Assembly (NCBI RefSeq): GCF_900637905.1
Contig: NZ_LR134472.1
Location: 62,001 to 126,000 of the forward strand
Length of the DNA: 64,000 bases
From: Parvimonas micra
GTDB lineage: Bacteria > Bacillota > Clostridia > Tissierellales > Peptoniphilaceae
Direction: 5' to 3'
The notes under the pieces are model-generated. The model was given only the letters and a program-made list of their open reading frames with translations, did no database searches and was not told where the DNA came from. Position 1 is the stretch's first letter. The number at the start of each line of letters is the position of its first letter. The position numbers and the translations under genes are program-made. Below are positions 1 through 8,611 of the stretch, in pieces.

Positions 1-782
1 ACGAAGAATATTACTCCTATCAGTATTATTATAAAAGCAGCTCCTATAAAATACACTTCACTTTTGTCTTCAAAAATCATTAAATTAAAAACTTTTATTC
101 CAAAAATATTACTTTTTTCAGTCAGAATAGGAGATATATTAAAATCTTTTTTCAAATATTCTTTAAGTCTAACAGTAGCAGTAATTCCTTTTAATCCATA
201 TTCCAAAAAAGTATTAACAAATATTGCAATAAACATTACAATGTATTGTTTTTTATTACATCTTATTAAAAACTTATAAAGAGCTAATATAAGCAAAACT
301 CCAGTTAGAATTCCAAGAATATAGCCACTAACTCTAAATAAAGTAACTGTGCTTACAGAATCTTCTCCAAATGCGATAAATTCCATTGCTTGAGTTAAAA
401 GCTTTGGTATTATTAGATAAATCATACAGGAAATAGATATAAACATAAATAATAAATTCAAAGAAGTAAGTATTTTAGAAATTTTCTTATGATTTTTTAC
501 AAAAATACTCAAAAATAAAAAAATACTCATTAAAATAAAAATAAATAAACATAATGCAAATACATATCTATTCAATTTTGTAACTGTGTGTATCATTTCT
601 TTTTTATTCTTCACTCTAAGTATATGTATGTATAAACCTAGAACTATTCCTATCACAAGAACTGAAAATGAAATTATTTTATTTGTCAAAGACATATTTT
701 CTTTTAAAAAAGACAACGCTAATGCAAAAAAGAAAGAAAATGTACATATAGCAAAAATTACATCAACATAAAATTTTCCCAA
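1..782 (-). CDS. Polytopic membrane protein, probable N-terminal part of the DUF2318-type partner of FTR1/P19 (partial, 3' end outside window)
   Basis: An uninterrupted minus-strand frame runs from a TTG at 780-782 off the left edge (260 codons visible). TTG is chosen because a GTGAGG ribosome-binding site at 791-796 sits 8 nt upstream and no ATG lies nearby in frame. The protein is almost entirely hydrophobic, with about seven membrane segments and short basic loops. A GEDSVST loop precedes the fifth or so helix. In known bacterial FTR1/P19 iron-uptake clusters a third protein has such a membrane domain followed by a cysteine-rich DUF2318 domain. Position directly after FTR1 and P19 genes and the topology fit that protein. 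The DUF2318 part itself is not in the window, so the family call is inference. Confidence 0.6.
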   Translation of the reverse strand, partial: MGKFYVDVIFAICTFSFFFALALSFLKENMSLTNKIISFSVLVIGIVLGLYIHILRVKNKKEMIHTVTKLNRYVFALCLFIFILMSIFLFLSIFVKNHKKISKILTSLNLLFMFISISCMIYLIIPKLLTQAMEFIAFGEDSVSTVTLFRVSGYILGILTGVLLILALYKFLIRCNKKQYIVMFIAIFVNTFLEYGLKGITATVRLKEYLKKDFNISPILTEKSNIFGIKVFNLMIFEDKSEVYFIGAAFIIILIGVIFF

Positions 783-810
783 AATAAAAACCTCACTTCT
801 AAAATATGGC

Positions 811-838
811 AAAACCTCTCTTAAGATTTTAAGAGAGG
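811..838 (-). terminator. Stem-loop between the P19-like gene and the downstream membrane gene
   Basis: On the minus strand, perfect 10-bp arms (CCTCTCTTAA and TTAAGAGAGG, 4-nt loop) are followed by a short TTTTG run. The U-tract is short, so this is more likely a partial terminator or attenuator that lowers expression of the next gene than a full stop. The ribosome-binding site of the downstream gene follows within 15 nt. Confidence 0.6.
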
Positions 839-887
839 ATTTGTCCGTTTGTCATATATTAATACTAATATTATTCATATATTAATA

Positions 888-1610
888 TTATTTATTTTGT
901 AATTGTTGTCCTGTATAGTTCCATTCAAATTCAACAGTTTGTTTTTCATAATATTTTGAAGCAGCAGCTTTTCCACCATCTTTAATTGCAGGAACACCTG
1001 TTTCTTCATCAGTGTGTAATAAGTAATCAGCTGAAGGTTGAATTTCGATAACTAATTTATACTTACCAACTTTAAGAACATTCTTTTTGATATTTGTTCC
1101 ATAATGAGCACCATCATCAGCATTCATTGGCATCATTGATCCTGAAGTAACTTCTTTTCCATCAGTTGATAATACTTTATAATTTACTGTTAAATATGCA
1201 GGCCAAATATCTTTTCCACTACCGAAACCATATTTTTTACCGGCTTCTTTAGTCAAATGAATGTCAGCTTCCAAGTGCATATCTGATTCTGCAGCACTAG
1301 GTTGTCTTCCTTCAGGAATCATATCAACTCCTTGAAAATAAACTGTAGCAACTTGGAAAGGACCTACAATTTTTTCTTCTCCGATTTTTATTTCTTCAAA
1401 TCCTGATTCACCTGGTTTTTCAGCATCTTCAGCTTTTTCATCTTCGGCTCCGGCTTCTTTTAATTTGTCATTTAACTCAGCAATCTTTTTATCTTTTTCT
1501 TCAATTGATTTTTGTAATTCATTTATTTTTGCTGTGTCATTTTTTTGACAGCCAACTAAACCTACTGACGCTAATAATGCTAATGTTACAACCATTTTTG
1601 ATTTTTTCAT
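888..1610 (-). CDS. P19/Tp34-family iron-transport lipoprotein
   Basis: 240-residue lipoprotein: basic start, hydrophobic stretch and LVGC lipobox (Cys about 21), so it should be anchored to the outer face of the membrane. Residues about 26-60 are a charged coiled coil acting as a spacer. The rest matches the P19/Tp34/FetP family, which binds copper and iron outside the cytoplasmic membrane and works with FTR1 permease. The metal-site signature is visible as SGSMMPMNADDGAHYG (Met, Asp and His ligands), plus the MHLEADIHL segment. A consensus AGGAGG lies upstream of the ATG. It sits 43 bp after the FTR1 gene on the same strand, as in described P19-FTR1 operons. Family call is firm; metal specificity is inferred. 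Confidence 0.9.
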   Translation of the reverse strand: MKKSKMVVTLALLASVGLVGCQKNDTAKINELQKSIEEKDKKIAELNDKLKEAGAEDEKAEDAEKPGESGFEEIKIGEEKIVGPFQVATVYFQGVDMIPEGRQPSAAESDMHLEADIHLTKEAGKKYGFGSGKDIWPAYLTVNYKVLSTDGKEVTSGSMMPMNADDGAHYGTNIKKNVLKVGKYKLVIEIQPSADYLLHTDEETGVPAIKDGGKAAASKYYEKQTVEFEWNYTGQQLQNK

Positions 1611-1653
1611 AAAATAAATCCTCCTAATTTTTTAACTTTAATAAAATAGAAAT

Positions 1654-2943
1654 TTAACTTTCCTTTTTTATTTTTCTTAATTTTAAATAGTGACCTAACA
1701 ATATCCAAACAGTAATTATTACCAACATAACTTGTGGAATTAAAGTTTCGGCTCTATCATAAATATTCAAAATTGGAATACTCCAACCTTGCATTGCAGG
1801 TATAACTGTTGAACCAGAAATAACTCCGGCTTCAGTTAACTCAATAACCCCTTTTCCCATAAACGAGATACACATTAGATATAATAATATACTTGTAAAC
1901 AAGAAAAATGGTTTAAGCGGTAATTTAACTGATGTGAATCTAAAAAGTAAAAATATTATAACCAAAACAACAGAGGCTGCAACAAGCCCTCCCATTGGAT
2001 ACAAAATCTTACCTCCACCCGAAAATGAGGCCTTATAAAATAAAATAAGCTCTGCTCCTTCTCTTAGTACAGCTAAAAAAGCAGCAAAAACCAAAGTCCA
2101 CTTACTTCTGTTATCTATTGATTTTTGAACTTTAGATTGAATATAATTTTCCCATGCTTCTTCTTCAGATTTAGATAAAATCCAGTTACTAACATAGAAT
2201 AAAACAATAACCGCTAAAAACATAGTCCAGCCTTCAAGTAGTTCCTGTCCAACTCCTCCTAATAAATAGTTTATTATTATGGCTAAACCAAAACTACATA
2301 CAACGGCAGCACCCATTCCCAAATAAACTGACTTACAAAGATGCTTATTCCCTGTTTTAACAAGATAAGCAATAATTGCAACACAAACAAGAATTGCTTC
2401 CAATCCCTCTCTAAGCATCAATCCGAATGATGTTAAAAAATCTTGGATATTTTTAGCTTTCTCATCTCCCTGTTTAATTTCAGTATCTCCAAATACAGCT
2501 TTACCTTCCGAATCCGGTGCATTTTTTGAAATTACTTTATCCAAAACAAGTGCATCTCTATAAACTTTCATATCAAGTTCATCTATTGATGCTTTAATTT
2601 TTTCAACAGAATCACTTGTATTTCCTAAAAAAGTATGCTTAATTTCTCTAAATGCCGCCTCAATTTCATTTACTCTACTATTAGAAATTGCAACCATAAC
2701 ATTTTTTTCAAAACCTTGAACTTCATAATAATCAAAATATGCAGAATCCATTGCCTTATAAGCACTTTTGAAATCTTTTTTATCAGCATACTCCTTCGCT
2801 TCTGTAAATTTTTTGTGCATATCTTTAGCAACTTCTTGCCAATTAGAATACTTTTTCTTTTCTACTTTGGCATCAACATTACCAACATTGCATACAAATA
2901 AAACACTACAAAATATTAGAAAAAAAGAAAATAATTTTTTTAT
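1654..2943 (-). CDS. FTR1-family iron permease with N-terminal extracytosolic domain (probable non-canonical ATA start)
   Basis: FTR1-type high-affinity iron permease. The two REXXE iron-permeation motifs are REGLEAILVC and REGAELILF (about residues 137 and 253 counted from the first ATG at 2818-2820), inside a domain of about seven helices; residues before it form a soluble domain as in other bacterial FTR1 proteins. The frame stays open 41 codons upstream of that ATG and encodes a textbook signal peptide (KKLFSFFLIFCSVLFVC then a DA site). The only initiator with a ribosome-binding site (GGAGGT, 8 nt away) is ATA at 2941-2943; an in-frame stop precedes it. I therefore extend to 2943. A conventional caller would start at 2820 and lose the signal peptide. 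First gene of the FTR1-P19-DUF2318 unit. Confidence 0.88.
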   Translation of the reverse strand: MKKLFSFFLIFCSVLFVCNVGNVDAKVEKKKYSNWQEVAKDMHKKFTEAKEYADKKDFKSAYKAMDSAYFDYYEVQGFEKNVMVAISNSRVNEIEAAFREIKHTFLGNTSDSVEKIKASIDELDMKVYRDALVLDKVISKNAPDSEGKAVFGDTEIKQGDEKAKNIQDFLTSFGLMLREGLEAILVCVAIIAYLVKTGNKHLCKSVYLGMGAAVVCSFGLAIIINYLLGGVGQELLEGWTMFLAVIVLFYVSNWILSKSEEEAWENYIQSKVQKSIDNRSKWTLVFAAFLAVLREGAELILFYKASFSGGGKILYPMGGLVAASVVLVIIFLLFRFTSVKLPLKPFFLFTSILLYLMCISFMGKGVIELTEAGVISGSTVIPAMQGWSIPILNIYDRAETLIPQVMLVIITVWILLGHYLKLRKIKKES

Positions 2944-2974
2944 AACTTAGCACCTCCCTAAAAACAATAATATA

Positions 2975-2995
2975 TGATAAAGATAATACATATCA
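2975..2995 (-). promoter_or_regulatory. Candidate metalloregulator operator in the FTR1 leader
   Basis: Imperfect dyad TGATAAAGATAATACATATCA lies between a -10-like TATAAT (minus strand, 3023-3028; no good -35) and the FTR1 ribosome-binding site. It contains GATAATACATAT, nearly identical to the site at the promoter of the FMN-binding gene (8175-8192). A Fur-family regulator is encoded at 47733-48176, but binding here is inference and the site is only a partial match to known Fur boxes. Confidence 0.35.
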
Positions 2996-3005
2996 CATAG
3001 TGAAC

Positions 3006-3266
3006 AAAAAAGTTAAGCACCAATTATACATAATCAATGCTTTAAATTAAATATTAAATTTATCAAGTATATATTAACATATTTGCAAAAAAATTTCAAT
3101 GAATTAATAAAACTTTTTATTATTAATTTTAAAAATTTTTTAACTGATTTTAACATACAAACATAGTATATAACTGAACATACAGAAATTGAGATTATAA
3201 TTTTAATAAGAAAATCTCCCTCATACAATGCTTTATATCGAGTATAGATATTGAGATGTTTTACAA
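3006..3266. other. Non-coding AT-rich spacer between the FTR1 unit and the upstream terminator
   Basis: About 260 bp with a possible minus-strand -10 hexamer at 3023-3028. A 64-codon frame on the minus strand (3034-3228) has no ribosome-binding site and a low-complexity Ile/Lys/Phe composition, so I do not call it. Nothing else recognisable. Confidence 0.5.
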
Positions 3267-3305
3267 CAAAAAAAAGACTATTGTAATTTAACTTTACAAT
3301 AGTCT
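3267..3305 (-). terminator. Intrinsic terminator after the heme membrane protein gene
   Basis: Minus-strand stem AGACTATTGTAA / TTACAATAGTCT followed directly by eight T residues. It starts 7 nt after the stop codon and separates the FMN-binding/heme unit from the FTR1 unit, so the two are probably separate transcripts. Confidence 0.92.
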
Positions 3306-3311
3306 AAATTT

Positions 3312-3992
3312 TTATCTTTGTCTTTTTTTGGTTATTAAACATTTTCTAATTCTAAGAACCGTATATAACATATAAATAACAGTATATAATACTATTGACA
3401 GCATATGTTTTTCAGGTTTATGCATAAACAAAACCATCAAGTGAACATATATCAAGTAAAAAAACGGATATGCTAATTTTTGTAAATTTTTCCAATTTTT
3501 AGCTTTCATTTTCTTTCTTACACACTTGAATGAAGTTATCATAAGCGGAATCATCATAGCTATAAGAATTAAACTTATTATTGTTGCCGTCTTAGTATAT
3601 ACATTCATTTTTGATGCATTTGTAAAAAATTCTACAAAGTATCTTATTCCAAAAGCCACATTATGACAAAGCGCAGCAAAACAACCGATAATCGACATTT
3701 CACCTCTTATACTCATAAGTTTTCGTGTATATTTGTTATGAGTTGTAATAACTCCTAGAAACATTACTATCATAAATGTTACTGTTGAAAATATACCTCT
3801 TTGAAAAATATCCATGACATATCTTGTAAACCAAATCGGCATATTTTTATAAAACTTTGTTTGATAATACAATACAACCGGAATTATTAATACATAAGTT
3901 GCCATATAAAACAACACCGGATATTTTTTTATAATATCTGCAAATAAAATGTAAAATAATGTTATTGCAATTAATCCTACTATTAAATTCAT
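3312..3992 (-). CDS. Ferric-reductase-like / MsrQ-like heme b membrane protein
   Basis: 226 residues, about six membrane helices. The segment RGEMSIIGCFAALCHN (His110) and NWKNLQKLAYPFFYLIYVHL (His184) match the layout of the ferric-reductase-like transmembrane domain found in MsrQ/YedZ proteins, where histidines hold heme and pass electrons across the membrane. In many relatives the second motif reads W-x-x-L-H-R-L; here that histidine is Gln171, so the heme set may be reduced or different. The ATG abuts the stop codon of the FMN-binding gene (TAGATG), showing tight translational coupling. I infer it delivers electrons from membrane donors to the flavins of its partner. Family call is moderately sure. 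Confidence 0.75.
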   Translation of the reverse strand: MNLIVGLIAITLFYILFADIIKKYPVLFYMATYVLIIPVVLYYQTKFYKNMPIWFTRYVMDIFQRGIFSTVTFMIVMFLGVITTHNKYTRKLMSIRGEMSIIGCFAALCHNVAFGIRYFVEFFTNASKMNVYTKTATIISLILIAMMIPLMITSFKCVRKKMKAKNWKNLQKLAYPFFYLIYVHLMVLFMHKPEKHMLSIVLYTVIYMLYTVLRIRKCLITKKRQR

Positions 3993-6900
3993 CTAATCTT
4001 CCTTTTCATTGGTTTTTAAATTTTGTTTTTCCGATGAGTCATCAGATAATTTTCCTCCACTATCCGAATCTTTTCTTTGCACTTTATCCTTAGTTGTATT
4101 TTCAGATTCAATAGTTTTATTTTTTTCAGAAGTATTATCTAGGTTATCAACATTTTTAATTTCTTTTTTTGAGGCCATAACTTTTCCTGTTTTATTAGAG
4201 TCATCTGCTTTTTTAGAATTTTTCTCATCTTTAATTTCTACAATATTTTTTTTAGACTCTTTCCATTCATCAATATTTGTTATTTTTATATTGAAAATTT
4301 CTACCAATTTCTTTCCGCTTTCATAATTATTTTTTTGAATTAGATTTTCGCAATATGCTCCAACTGATAATTTTTTATTTTTAATAAGTGTACTTATTAT
4401 ACTATTATTTTCAATTTCTTTTTTCGAATCCAAATCCACAACTTTAATTCCAAACAAATAAAAATCTGAATAAGGTATGTTTAAAACAGGTGTTCCGGTA
4501 GTATCCCAGTCGGATTCATTTTCCAGTTTGTTGGAAATAAATAATGTTACTTTTAAATCATTTAAATTAAACTTATCTTCTAATCTATACTGTGTCTTAT
4601 TTGATGTTAATCTAAATATTTTATACACAGGATATGGAACTATTTTAACAGAAATTTCCAATTCAAGTTTAGAACCGTCATTAAAGCTTAATCTTATCTT
4701 GCCTTTTTGATCTCCAAGCTTTGATCTATCCGGTTCTTTTAACACTTCGATACGTGAAATATCTGCGGAACGTGATTTCAATTTTAAATCTCTATTTATA
4801 GCAAAGTCTGAAAATGCACCCCATTTAACGGTTTCTGCAAAATTTTTCATATTTCCATATTTAGGGTCTTTTACCACTACATTTACTATTTCATTTTTTA
4901 TTTCAGGATACAAAATCTTAAATTCTTCTGCTTTGTTTGGAGCAGTATCTTTTACTACAACATTAATTGAAATATCCTTTGTACTCTTATCAGTAAATTC
5001 AAGACTTACTTTCATTAAAGTACCTGTCTCATTTACTTCACTTACATTTGCCTTTTCAATAATTTCAATTTTAGTACCTTCCGGTAAGTCATCAAGATGA
5101 TTTTTTAAATGGCTTAACTCTACTTCTTTACCTTTAATTGTAATCAAATCTTTTGGCTTGTAAACATATTTATCTGCCATAGAAATAACTTTTTCTTTTA
5201 CAATAACATCTATTTCTATCTCTTTTTCACTGCCATCATCAAATTTAAGTTTAATTAAAAGTTTTTGTAGAACAGTTTCATTTACTTTATTTACATCGAC
5301 TCCTCTTAAAACCGAAATATCAGTTTTGTCAGGTAAATTTTTAAGAACACTTCTTATTTTACTTTCTGTTATTTCTGTTCCTTTTGATATAATCAAAGTT
5401 TCCGGCGTTTCTTTGTATAAAAATGCTTTAGGAATCTTTCCTTCAACTTTTGTTTTGATACGGAAAGTATTATTGAATAATACACCTTTATACTTTTCAA
5501 TAACGTCTAATGTATATTCTCCACTAACAAAATCCGCGATTAAAGTCTTATTTTGTGCTTGTCTTAATGGAATTTCGATTTCTTCAGAAGACTTTTTGTC
5601 TTTAGCAATTATTTTAAACTCAATTTCTTTGTTATTAAGTTTTTCGGCAACCTCTTTTGAAACAGTTAGATTTTGAATAAAGTCTGTTGTATTATAGCCT
5701 TTAGTATCATACCATTCAGAACCATCTTTAGCTTTTATCTTAATTCCGGAAATTTCAAAATTCTTAGTCGTGCTTTTAGATATAAGAATAGTATTTAAAA
5801 ATTTAAAACTTTTACTTTCTTCATGAACTACTTTGAGCCTCAATCCGTCCGTAACATTATAGCCTAAGTTTTCTTTATTCAAAACTAATCCGTCTTTAAG
5901 CTCTTTATTATACTCATCAACCACTTTTAAACCATATTTGCCAAAGTCAGAATATGAAACTGTAATTTTCTGATTATTTTTTTTATATATAGTAACTTTT
6001 AAATCTTTTAAATCAAGCTTATCGCCTTCTTTATAAGAAGTTTTAAAGTTACTATCATCAACTCTCATATCATAAAAATCAAAGTTTTTAGCTTTTAATA
6101 ATGCATTTTTAATAGATGTAGCGGTTCCTGTTGCAGTGAAAGTAGCACCACTTACTGCATCATAATCACTACCGTCATAACCAAGTTCTTCTTTAACATA
6201 TACTTTTAACAATGAAAATATCCTGTCATGAATATTTCTTTCTCCTTTTAAATGTGATTCATCTATACTAAGTCCCCATTTACCGAAATTATGTTTTCCA
6301 ATTACTTTATCCAATGCAGCTCTATAAACTTCTACTGTTTGTTCTTTTCCACGTGCTTCTTCCATAACCTTGCTAGTTGCATCTCTTAACACTTCAAATT
6401 TATATATCAAGGATTCAAATTTTTGCATATTTTTAATTCTATCAATTATAGTATAAAATTTTTCTTGGAATATTCCGCCATCATCTACATTTCCGGGTGA
6501 TGTTACGCCCTTTAATCTGTTTAATTCTTCTTTAACAAGCTCTACATTTTCAATTTTATTGTTCTTGATAGTGACTTTTACAGGTATAGGTTTATTAGAA
6601 ACAAATCCATAACTGTCGCCATAATAAACTCCATCAGGATAATTTACATTTTTATCAAGATTTTTAACTTCTTCTGCTGATAAAAATTTATAACTTCCAT
6701 CCACTTTAGAATTTACCAATACAGGAATTTCTACAATCTTTTTACTGTTATCCTTGAATATAAGTTCAACTACAATTTTCGTTTTGCCTTCAGAACTTGT
6801 ATCTGCATTATTTTTTATATTAATTTGTACATCTTCGGGTAACTTTTCTAATGCATCTCGTATCTTTTGTAATCCGATAGTTTCCCCAACATTTGCAATT

Positions 6901-8117
6901 ATAGTCTTAGGAGAATAAATATATTTATCAGCATCACTTCCATTAGAATCAACAGCTTTTTCTAAAGCATTAACAACAGCATTTATAAAACCTTTTGATG
7001 ACGTTGTAGCTCCTGAAATTGTATCTATATTTGTAGATTGATTTGAAATAATCCTTTCTCCTAATATACCTGCTTTTTTATTATCAAAATATGATTCATC
7101 ATCATCATTTTTGGTTAATTCTATTTTTGCTATTTTACCATCTTTAACCGTTACTTTAACTTCAATTGAATTTGTATAATATCCATTTGACTTTCCAAAA
7201 TAAACACCATCCTTTAAACCTTTAAAATATTTCTTTATCTGTTCAATTTCACGTCTATTTTGTCTTGGAATATTTTGTTCCGTTTCATCAGGCGAATTGA
7301 TATCCAAACTGTTATTACCATTACTTGCCTTTCTTAAAGCATCTTTTACAGCATTTAATATTCCTCTACTTGAAACTGTTGCTCCTGACACTGTATCAAT
7401 ATTGGTGCTTCCGCTTATAACCTTATTAAGCACACTGGATGCCCAAGTAAAATATGGATAATCATCACTATGACTTATAACTCTCGCATCATAAATTACT
7501 CCATTTTTTATAGAAATAGAAACTTTGATTAGTCCGTTATATCCACGTCCAACGCCAATAAATGTACCATCTTTAAGATTATTTCTATTAAATCCGACTT
7601 TACCGGCAACAGCTGAAGACTGTTTTGCTAATAATTTTGCTTTTTCTTTATCTCTTAATTCTTCATTTTCCTTTTCAAGACCTTCAGCTACATCACTTGT
7701 TTTTGCACCGGCTTGAACAAGTGCTTTATAAACAGCTACTTTAATTGCATCAGAAGTAACCGTAGCGCCGGAAATTGAATCAACATTAAAAGTATTTTTT
7801 TCTACAATAGTTTGTAAAATTTTCTTTGCCATTTCATAGTATTCAGGCGTTTCATTATGTGAAAGCACTTCAACTGAAAAAATTTTGCCTTCTTTAATTA
7901 CAACTTTTACTGTTATAGGACCTTCATACCCTTCAGCACTGGCAGTATATTCTCCATCTTTCAATTCATTTGGAGCCTTTGCACTGTCAAGTTTTGCAGT
8001 TTCGTTTATCCTATGTTTTTGTCTATCAGAATAAACACTATTGTAAACAGTGTAACCTATTCCTGCCGTTGTAATACAAAAAACAAATAAACCGGCAATA
8101 ATACTATTTTTTTTCAT
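3993..8117 (-). CDS. Exported multidomain flavoprotein with four FMN-binding (flavinylation) domains and Rib-like modules
   Basis: 1374 residues starting at the second ATG (8115-8117); an ATG 15 nt upstream has the AGGAGG ribosome-binding site inside its own first codons and is rejected. An N-terminal hydrophobic segment acts as signal peptide or anchor. Four FMN_bind domains follow, each with the D-x-[IV]-S-G-A-T motif whose last Thr receives FMN from ApbE in this family: T119, T247, T371 and T659. Between and after them lie three Rib-like modules (about 398-468, 898-975, 985-1057) and two repeated Ig-like modules with the YSDF-x-x-[YF]-G-[IL]-KVVD core (about 690-760, 1170-1240). The last 80 residues are charged and disordered; no LPXTG is seen. 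Likely an extracellular electron carrier coupled to the heme protein that follows; the iron connection is inferred from context. Confidence 0.9.
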   Translation of the reverse strand: MKKNSIIAGLFVFCITTAGIGYTVYNSVYSDRQKHRINETAKLDSAKAPNELKDGEYTASAEGYEGPITVKVVIKEGKIFSVEVLSHNETPEYYEMAKKILQTIVEKNTFNVDSISGATVTSDAIKVAVYKALVQAGAKTSDVAEGLEKENEELRDKEKAKLLAKQSSAVAGKVGFNRNNLKDGTFIGVGRGYNGLIKVSISIKNGVIYDARVISHSDDYPYFTWASSVLNKVISGSTNIDTVSGATVSSRGILNAVKDALRKASNGNNSLDINSPDETEQNIPRQNRREIEQIKKYFKGLKDGVYFGKSNGYYTNSIEVKVTVKDGKIAKIELTKNDDDESYFDNKKAGILGERIISNQSTNIDTISGATTSSKGFINAVVNALEKAVDSNGSDADKYIYSPKTIIANVGETIGLQKIRDALEKLPEDVQINIKNNADTSSEGKTKIVVELIFKDNSKKIVEIPVLVNSKVDGSYKFLSAEEVKNLDKNVNYPDGVYYGDSYGFVSNKPIPVKVTIKNNKIENVELVKEELNRLKGVTSPGNVDDGGIFQEKFYTIIDRIKNMQKFESLIYKFEVLRDATSKVMEEARGKEQTVEVYRAALDKVIGKHNFGKWGLSIDESHLKGERNIHDRIFSLLKVYVKEELGYDGSDYDAVSGATFTATGTATSIKNALLKAKNFDFYDMRVDDSNFKTSYKEGDKLDLKDLKVTIYKKNNQKITVSYSDFGKYGLKVVDEYNKELKDGLVLNKENLGYNVTDGLRLKVVHEESKSFKFLNTILISKSTTKNFEISGIKIKAKDGSEWYDTKGYNTTDFIQNLTVSKEVAEKLNNKEIEFKIIAKDKKSSEEIEIPLRQAQNKTLIADFVSGEYTLDVIEKYKGVLFNNTFRIKTKVEGKIPKAFLYKETPETLIISKGTEITESKIRSVLKNLPDKTDISVLRGVDVNKVNETVLQKLLIKLKFDDGSEKEIEIDVIVKEKVISMADKYVYKPKDLITIKGKEVELSHLKNHLDDLPEGTKIEIIEKANVSEVNETGTLMKVSLEFTDKSTKDISINVVVKDTAPNKAEEFKILYPEIKNEIVNVVVKDPKYGNMKNFAETVKWGAFSDFAINRDLKLKSRSADISRIEVLKEPDRSKLGDQKGKIRLSFNDGSKLELEISVKIVPYPVYKIFRLTSNKTQYRLEDKFNLNDLKVTLFISNKLENESDWDTTGTPVLNIPYSDFYLFGIKVVDLDSKKEIENNSIISTLIKNKKLSVGAYCENLIQKNNYESGKKLVEIFNIKITNIDEWKESKKNIVEIKDEKNSKKADDSNKTGKVMASKKEIKNVDNLDNTSEKNKTIESENTTKDKVQRKDSDSGGKLSDDSSEKQNLKTNEKED

Positions 8118-8174
8118 AAATTCCTCCTGCATTTATTTTGTTAAATTTATAAATTTGTCACTTATTTATAAATA

Positions 8175-8192
8175 TAACAATACGTATTATCA
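8175..8192 (-). promoter_or_regulatory. Candidate metalloregulator operator next to the flavoprotein -10 box
   Basis: Near-palindrome TGATAATACGTATTGTTA (7 of 9 arm positions pair) abuts the -10 hexamer, where a bound protein would block RNA polymerase. It shares GATAATAC-R-TAT with the site upstream of FTR1. A Fur-type regulator is plausible, but this is inferred. Confidence 0.45.
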
Positions 8193-8221
8193 ATTCTACT
8201 AAAATTAATATTTTTTTTCAA
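8193..8221 (-). promoter_or_regulatory. Sigma-A-type promoter of the flavoprotein operon
   Basis: Minus strand TTGAAA, 17-nt spacer, TAGAAT. About 75 nt upstream of the flavoprotein start codon. It drives the FMN-binding gene and the coupled heme membrane gene. Confidence 0.6.
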
Positions 8222-8557
8222 CTAAAATTACTGATTTTAATATTAAAATTTCTTATCATTATTCTATAATTAAATATAATAAGTAACTAATTGCATATTT
8301 TACTATATTATTTTTAAAAAATTTTTTAAAAGATTTCTATATTTTTTTATATTTTTAAAAATATTTATCATATTCAAATATTATTAGATGAATTTATACC
8401 TAATTTAGTGTACTTTTTTATATATAAAAAATTTTTATTAAAAATATTAAGTTTTTATCATTTTACTAATAGCATTTTTATAAATTTATTAACTATAATT
8501 GTATTCCATTTATTATATCCTCAAATGATAATCTCATATAATTTATTTTTTTACAAT
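8222..8557. other. AT-rich non-coding spacer
   Basis: About 335 bp, extremely A+T-rich, with no frame longer than a few dozen codons, no RNA fold I recognise and no repeat. It separates the iron/flavin island from the rseC unit. Confidence 0.5.
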
Positions 8558-8597
8558 AAAAAAGTCAGGGAGTGATTTTTTAAAATTCACTCTCCAA
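8558..8597 (-). terminator. Intrinsic terminator after rseC
   Basis: Minus-strand GAGTGAATTTT / AAAATCACTC stem extended by G-C pairs at its base, then TTTTTT. Ends the aspS-tcdA-rseC transcript. Confidence 0.85.
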
Positions 8598-8611
8598 CTT
8601 TGTTACTGAAT

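Noticed and set aside
3034-3228. 64-codon minus-strand open frame upstream of FTR1
   Set aside because: No ribosome-binding site, low-complexity AT-driven composition, and it overlaps the likely FTR1 promoter and leader.
4009-5676. Several plus-strand open frames (for example 4009-4326, 4477-4710, 5326-5676)
   Set aside because: They lie antisense inside the flavoprotein gene, are Ser/Leu/Phe-rich mirror products of its Lys/Glu-rich coding strand, and have no start signals.
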